A stretch of 10,184 nucleotides of DNA, taken from Acidobacteriota bacterium (lineage in GTDB: Bacteria > Acidobacteriota > Vicinamibacteria > Vicinamibacterales > Vicinamibacteraceae). The translations under genes were made by a program, and so were the position numbers. The stretch's first letter is position 1, and the number at the start of each line of letters is the position of its first letter. The DNA is taken from contig JAEZDP010000209.1 of NCBI GenBank assembly GCA_023418055.1, positions 1 to 10,184 on the forward strand, in the 5' to 3' direction. Positions 6,890 through 10,184 of the stretch are shown here, in pieces. The notes beneath the pieces were generated by a model. The model was not told the origin of the DNA. It saw only the letters and a list, made by a program, of their open reading frames with translations, and made no database searches.

Positions 6890-7321
6890 GTGCCGTATCC
6901 CGAGTTTCTGATTGCCCCGATGCGCGAGGAACTGACGCGCCTGGGCGTGACCGAATTGCGTACCGCTGCCGAAGTGGATGCTGCCGCCACGGCGCCCGGC
7001 ACCACGATGATCGTCGTCAACTCGGTGTGCGGGTGTGCGGCCGGCAAGGCGCGTCCGGGCATCGCCATGGCGATGGAACACCCGTCCAGGCCAGACCGTT
7101 CAGCGTCGGTGTTTGCCGGCGCCGACATCGAAGCCACCGAGCGCGCCCGCCAGTACTTCACGGGCTATCCGCCCTCGTCGCCGGCGGTGGGCCTGCTGCG
7201 CGACGGCAAGCTGGTGTACATGATGGAACGCCATCAGATCGAAGGGAACAGCGCCGACGGCATCGCCGCCGAACTGACGGCGGCCTTCGACAAGTTCTGC
7301 GCCCCCGCCCCCGTCAACTGA
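6890..7321 (+). CDS. Bacilliredoxin, BrxA/BrxB (YphP/YqiW) family
   Basis: Bacilliredoxins are thioredoxin-fold proteins that remove bacillithiol from cysteines of oxidised cytosolic proteins. This 143-residue protein has the family pattern throughout: MPYPEFLIAPMREEL at the start, VVNSVCGCAAGKARPG with the CGC active site (C47-G48-C49), an EHP segment, YFTGYPPSSPAVGLLRDGKLVYMMERHQIEG (89-119) and a C-terminal AFDKFC with Cys137. The start is GTG 6890, set by AAGGAG at 6876-6881 eight bases upstream; the longer open frame upstream would run through the promoter. It is separated from the ATP-grasp gene by 154 bp, so probably a separate unit. It implies, but does not prove, that this organism makes bacillithiol. 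Confidence 0.95.
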   Translation: MPYPEFLIAPMREELTRLGVTELRTAAEVDAAATAPGTTMIVVNSVCGCAAGKARPGIAMAMEHPSRPDRSASVFAGADIEATERARQYFTGYPPSSPAVGLLRDGKLVYMMERHQIEGNSADGIAAELTAAFDKFCAPAPVN

Positions 7322-7333
7322 CGCTCGCCCCTT

Positions 7334-7362
7334 CGCACGGCATCGCCACGCGGTGCCGTGCG
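7334..7362 (+). terminator. Strong hairpin between convergent brx and hemH
   Basis: A 13-bp stem (7334-7346 with 7350-7362, loop CAC 7347-7349) lies 12 bases after the bacilliredoxin stop and 20 bases beyond the hemH stop. The one non-Watson-Crick position (T7343 with G7353) is a G-U pair in plus-strand RNA but an A-C mismatch in minus-strand RNA, so the fold favours the bacilliredoxin transcript. There is no T-tract. Confidence 0.6.
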
Positions 7363-7382
7363 CGTCACCGCTGCAGACTCGG

Positions 7383-8426
7383 TCACCCTGCCGCGCTGGG
7401 TCGGACCGGCGGCGGCAACTCGCGCGCGTTCGGCTGCTCGGCGTTGACGAGCGGCAGGGCGCGGCCCGAACGATAACGGTCCCAGGTCGCAGACACCGCA
7501 TCGGCCAGCGTGCTCACGAACGCCGGATGGGCGTTCACCGACGAGGCACGCGCCATGGCGACGCCCAACTCGTCGCAGGTCGCGCGCGCCTCGTGGTCGA
7601 GGTCGTACAGCACTTCGATGTGATCGCAGACGAACCCGATCGGGCTCACGACCACCGCTTCGAGGCGGCCCTTGGCGTGTTCACCGCGAATCCAGTCGTT
7701 GATGTCGGGCTCGAGCCAAGGGTCTTCGGGACGGCCGCTGCGGCTCTGGTAGGTGAGCGTCCAGTCGGCCACCCCCAGGAGCGCGGCAACATCGGCTGCC
7801 GAGTCGCGCAGATGCTGCTGATACATGGCGACGCCCGGCATGTGGGCGGGGATGCTGTGGGCCGTAAAGGCCAGGCGCGCACGGCTGCGCAGGTCGGGGG
7901 GCAGACGCTCGTAGGCCTGTCTCGTGTGGTCGGCCACGGCCGCCGTGAAGCCCTCGTGCCGGTGCCAGTCGCCGACGTAGGTCACCTCGACGGCCCGGCC
8001 CCCGGCGGCCACCAGTTCCTCGTTGGCCTGTCGGACGTTGTGGCGATACTGCGTGCAACTCGAATACGAGCGCTGTGCCGCGGCAAGCACGCCGATGGCG
8101 CGTCTCACGCCGTCGCGCGCCATGTGCTGCAGCACGTCGGGCAGCAGGGGCGCCCAGTTGCGCATGCCCACGTAGACCGGCAGTGGCAGCCCACGGCTCG
8201 CGAGCTCTCTCCGCAATCCGTCGGCCTGCTCCATGGTGTAGGTCGTCAGCGGTGACACGCCACCGAACAACTCGTAGTGGTGGGCTACCTCCTCGAGGCG
8301 GGCCGCCGGAATGTTGCGGCCCCGCAGCACGTTGCTCAGAAAGGGCCGGATGTCGGCTGGTCCCTGAGGACCGCCAAACGAGACGAGCAGCACGGCGTCG
8401 AACGGGGCAGCAGAGGCACGAGACAT
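7383..8426 (-). CDS. hemH: Ferrochelatase (HemH/CpfC family)
   Basis: Ferrochelatase inserts Fe2+ into protoporphyrin IX, or in the CpfC branch into coproporphyrin III, late in haem synthesis. The 347-residue protein has the family motifs: LLVSFGGPQGPADIRPFL (13-30), FGGVSPLT (54-61), VGMRNWAPLL (86-95), SYSSCTQYRHN (120-130), FTAHSIP with catalytic His190 (187-193), YQSRSGRPEDPWLEPDI (226-242) and GFVCDHIEVLYD with Glu271 (264-275). The HSIP form and the YQSRSG...PWLEPD block resemble coproporphyrin ferrochelatases of Gram-positive bacteria more than the HGLP form of proteobacterial HemH; that is an inference and the porphyrin cannot be settled here. ATG 8426 is the natural start, with no good ribosome binding site; a CATAAT box 11 bases upstream would give an almost leaderless mRNA. 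It converges on the bacilliredoxin gene and diverges from surE. Confidence 0.95.
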   Translation of the reverse strand: MSRASAAPFDAVLLVSFGGPQGPADIRPFLSNVLRGRNIPAARLEEVAHHYELFGGVSPLTTYTMEQADGLRRELASRGLPLPVYVGMRNWAPLLPDVLQHMARDGVRRAIGVLAAAQRSYSSCTQYRHNVRQANEELVAAGGRAVEVTYVGDWHRHEGFTAAVADHTRQAYERLPPDLRSRARLAFTAHSIPAHMPGVAMYQQHLRDSAADVAALLGVADWTLTYQSRSGRPEDPWLEPDINDWIRGEHAKGRLEAVVVSPIGFVCDHIEVLYDLDHEARATCDELGVAMARASSVNAHPAFVSTLADAVSATWDRYRSGRALPLVNAEQPNARELPPPVRPSAAG

Positions 8427-8522
8427 ACGCGACCCGATTATGACGCAGCGCCGAAGGCGCGCGGTGCATCAAGGGCGACGCCCCTGACTCGAACGCACCT
8501 GCTACCATGGCAGGTCATGGCT
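8427..8522. promoter_or_regulatory. Divergent hemH/surE intergenic region with candidate -10 boxes
   Basis: For hemH, CATAAT on the minus strand (8437-8442) lies ten bases before the ATG, predicting a leader of only a few bases; no -35 is recognisable. For surE, TGC TACCAT (8500-8508) is a weak extended -10. Short hairpins (GCGCC-GAA-GGCGC, 8449-8461) lie between. These calls are tentative. Confidence 0.35.
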
Positions 8523-9281
8523 ATGCGTAAGATTCTCGTCACCAATGACGATGGGGTGAGGTCGGAGGGCATCGAGGCGCTGGCCGAGGCGCTAGCGCCG
8601 CTGGGAGAGGTGACCGTGGTGGCACCGCACGCCGAGTCGAGCGCGATCGGCCACGCCCTGACGCTCGCAAGGCCCCTGCGCCTCGAGCAGATTGGCCCGA
8701 GGATCTTCATCGTGGACGGCACGCCCACCGACTGCGTGAACGTGGCCGTTGCGCACTTGTACGACGAGCGACCCGACCTCGTCGTGTCCGGCATCAACAA
8801 GGGTTGGAACGTCGGCGACGACGTGACCTATTCGGGGACGGTGGGGGGCGCGCTCGAAGGCGTGCTGTTGGGCATTCCGGCGCTCGCCGTCTCGCTGCAG
8901 CGCACGCCGGTGTTCGACTTCTCGCATGCCGCCGCTGCCGCCGGGACGCTGGCGCGTGAGGTGCTGACGCGCGGCTTGCCGCCGCGGACCCTGCTGAACC
9001 TCAACCTGCCGACCGGGGCGCCACGTGGCTGGCGCCTGACCGTGCAGGGCGAACGCAACCACATCACCGAGGTGTTCAGGGGCGACGACCCTCGCGGGCG
9101 GCCGTACTACTGGATCGACGAGGGGCTGAGCGAATGGGTGCCACACGGCCAGTCCGACTACGAGGCCGTGCGCGAGGGGTACATCTCGGTGACGCCGCTG
9201 CAGCCGAACCTCACCGCCCACGACGCGCTGCGGTTCGTCGAGGCGATGCTGCCAGACGAGGCCGCCGATCAGGCGCGGTAG
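8523..9281 (+). CDS. surE: 5'-nucleotidase SurE
   Basis: SurE is a metal-dependent cytosolic phosphatase of nucleoside monophosphates (and in some species short polyphosphate), linked to stationary-phase survival. The 252-residue protein begins MRKILVTNDDGV, with metal ligands D9 and D10. It continues with VVAPHAESSAIGHALTL (S40 aligning with the third ligand), VDGTPTDCV (64-72) and SGINKGWNVGDDVTYSGTVGGALEG (89-113, N92 the fourth ligand). All are SurE hallmarks and the length is typical. ATG 8523 is chosen over ATG 8517 because AGG at 8512-8514 is eight bases upstream of it but only two from the other, and because the family starts M-R/K-I-L. Its last 13 bases overlap the end of a convergent small gene. 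Confidence 0.96.
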   Translation: MRKILVTNDDGVRSEGIEALAEALAPLGEVTVVAPHAESSAIGHALTLARPLRLEQIGPRIFIVDGTPTDCVNVAVAHLYDERPDLVVSGINKGWNVGDDVTYSGTVGGALEGVLLGIPALAVSLQRTPVFDFSHAAAAAGTLAREVLTRGLPPRTLLNLNLPTGAPRGWRLTVQGERNHITEVFRGDDPRGRPYYWIDEGLSEWVPHGQSDYEAVREGYISVTPLQPNLTAHDALRFVEAMLPDEAADQAR

Positions 9282-9445
9282 TTGACGTGCGTGCCCTTGC
9301 CGTCGGCGGGCGCGGGCACCTGCTCGACGAGGCTGAGCAGCGCCGCGGCCTGCGCCCGTGCCTCACGCATGGCCTTGCCGAGCACGGCAATGGTGCGATC
9401 AGCGGCCTGAGCCGGAGCCGACGAGGTGGCGCCGATGCCTTCCAC
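9269..9445 (-). CDS. Small protein of 58 residues, possibly YjfB-like
   Basis: This short frame starts at GTG 9445, three codons after an in-frame stop, and ends with TGA inside the 3' end of surE, overlapping it by 13 bases on the opposite strand. The protein has an Ala/Ser-rich N-terminus, a central amphipathic helix (AVLGKAMREARAQAAALLSLVEQ, split as about 20-42), a Pro/Ala linker and the end GTHVNYRA. The layout VAVLKKA-helix-Pro-rich-G.xVDxxA is that of the small YjfB family (called putative motility protein); this is from memory and tentative. About 86 percent of codons end in G or C, matching its neighbours. There is no convincing ribosome binding site, which keeps the call moderate. 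Function unknown. Confidence 0.55.
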   Translation of the reverse strand: MEGIGATSSAPAQAADRTIAVLGKAMREARAQAAALLSLVEQVPAPADGKGTHVNYRA

Positions 9446-9536
9446 GCCCGGTCAATCGGCAGGGAGCGAGATATCATGAACGGCAGATCGCCGTGCATGC
9501 GTCCGCTTCCAGAACAGCTCGTTGAGGCGTGGTTGT

Positions 9537-9565
9537 TTGACGCTATCGGATCGGTCGAGTAGAAT
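9537..9565 (+). promoter_or_regulatory. Promoter of tRNA-Pro
   Basis: TTGACG (9537-9542) and TAGAAT (9560-9565) are separated by exactly 17 bases. Both boxes match five of six consensus positions. The expected start near 9572 is a few bases upstream of the mature tRNA at 9577. Confidence 0.8.
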
Positions 9566-9576
9566 CGGGCGGTTGT

Positions 9577-9850
<274 letters not shown>

Positions 9851-10136
9851 CACAGAATCCCTGGATGTAGTTTCGAATGGTGCTGGTGCGGCGTCCGCGG
9901 TGAGCCCCGCCGTGGCGGCAGCGCCGTGCGCTCGCGGCGTGGGCCGGACGCCGCTCCCGTCTGCGCCGCATCTCATGTCGAACCCGCAGCGGTTGCGAGT
10001 AGCCCACCGCCTCGCGGCTGACATGTTACCGGGAACGCGGGACGCAGCGAGTGACGGGCGGCCGCAGGAGGCGGCATGCACGTCGGGGCGAGGCGGCCGC
10101 GTCCCTCCGGCAGCGCCTGCCCGCAGATGCACTGTC
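9851..10136. other. GC-rich region without recognisable gene
   Basis: No frame on either strand has protein-like composition or a family motif; translations are rich in Arg, Pro and Ala as expected from GC-rich non-coding DNA. It contains a possible long hairpin (9891-9897 with 9945-9951, plus two 4-bp inner helices), a distant inverted pair CATGTC/GACATG (9974-9979, 10020-10025) and two copies of GGCGGCCGC near 10060 and 10093. I see no clear promoter or terminator. Confidence 0.5.
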
Positions 10137-10184
10137 CTACTGCTCGTCCGCTTCCTGCGCCTCGTCGCGCTGCCACTCCTGGAG
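10137..10184 (-). CDS. C-terminal end of a minus-strand gene entering from the right edge
   Basis: Fifteen codons followed by TAG read LQEWQRDEAQEADEQ. Fourteen of the fifteen codons end in G or C and the tail is acidic, as many soluble proteins end. The piece is too short to name a family. The opposite strand offers nothing better, but a chance open frame cannot be excluded at this length. Confidence 0.4.
   Translation of the reverse strand, partial: LQEWQRDEAQEADEQ

Noticed and set aside
5419..7161. Minus-strand open frame of 580 residues
   Set aside because: It lies opposite the ATP-grasp and bacilliredoxin genes and runs through the octamer array; low-complexity Pro/Ser/Phe repeats and His/Arg-rich composition mark it as a GC-rich shadow.
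9476..9562. 28-codon plus-strand frame with an AGGGAG site nine bases upstream
   Set aside because: Codon third positions are less GC-biased than real genes here, the frame overlaps the tRNA promoter, and its TAG stop is part of the -10 box; more likely promoter DNA.

Overview
The window is uniformly GC-rich and gene-dense, with third codon positions almost always G or C. The gene set is an HspR-controlled chaperone operon, a TerC-family membrane protein, a bacilliredoxin, a ferrochelatase with CpfC-like (HSIP) signatures and SurE. Together with a purine-rich octamer repeat, this suggests a high-GC soil-type bacterium, most plausibly Acidobacteriota (Vicinamibacteria-like). That placement is inferred from gene content and style. 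No phage, transposase, CRISPR or defence genes were seen.

Left part (1-4690, minus strand): a compact heat-shock operon read leftwards, hspR - cbpA/dnaJ-like - clpB - pcm. HspR is the likely autorepressor. Its promoter has a consensus -35 and a TTGA-N11-TCAA inverted repeat spaced like a degenerate HAIR operator. The J-protein and ClpB form a disaggregation module. The last gene, a protein-isoaspartate methyltransferase, overlaps the clpB stop by one base and, read from that start, carries a candidate lipoprotein signal. A second in-frame start with a much better ribosome binding site would make a plain cytosolic enzyme.

Middle part (4690-7321, plus strand): a TerC-family membrane protein, then a tandem purine-rich octamer array, an ATP-grasp ligase of unknown substrate, and a bacilliredoxin (BrxA/BrxB family) with its own extended -10 promoter and strong ribosome binding site. 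The bacilliredoxin converges on hemH, with a strong 13-bp hairpin between them.

Right part (7383-10184): hemH (minus) and surE (plus) diverge from a 96-bp gap. surE overlaps the end of a small convergent minus-strand gene (58 residues, possibly YjfB-like). Next is tRNA-Pro(CGG) with a clear promoter. Downstream of the tRNA are two degenerate units with a period of about 100 bp that contain pieces of the tRNA (D-arm block plus 3' T-arm/acceptor block) and its flank, reminiscent of the tyrT/rtT repeats of E. coli. About 290 bp of GC-rich apparently non-coding sequence follows, then the last 15 codons of a minus-strand gene entering from the right edge.

The window is mostly ordinary housekeeping and stress biology. 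The points most worth a second look are the possibly exported isoaspartate methyltransferase, the tRNA-derived repeats, the candidate HspR operator and the octamer array.
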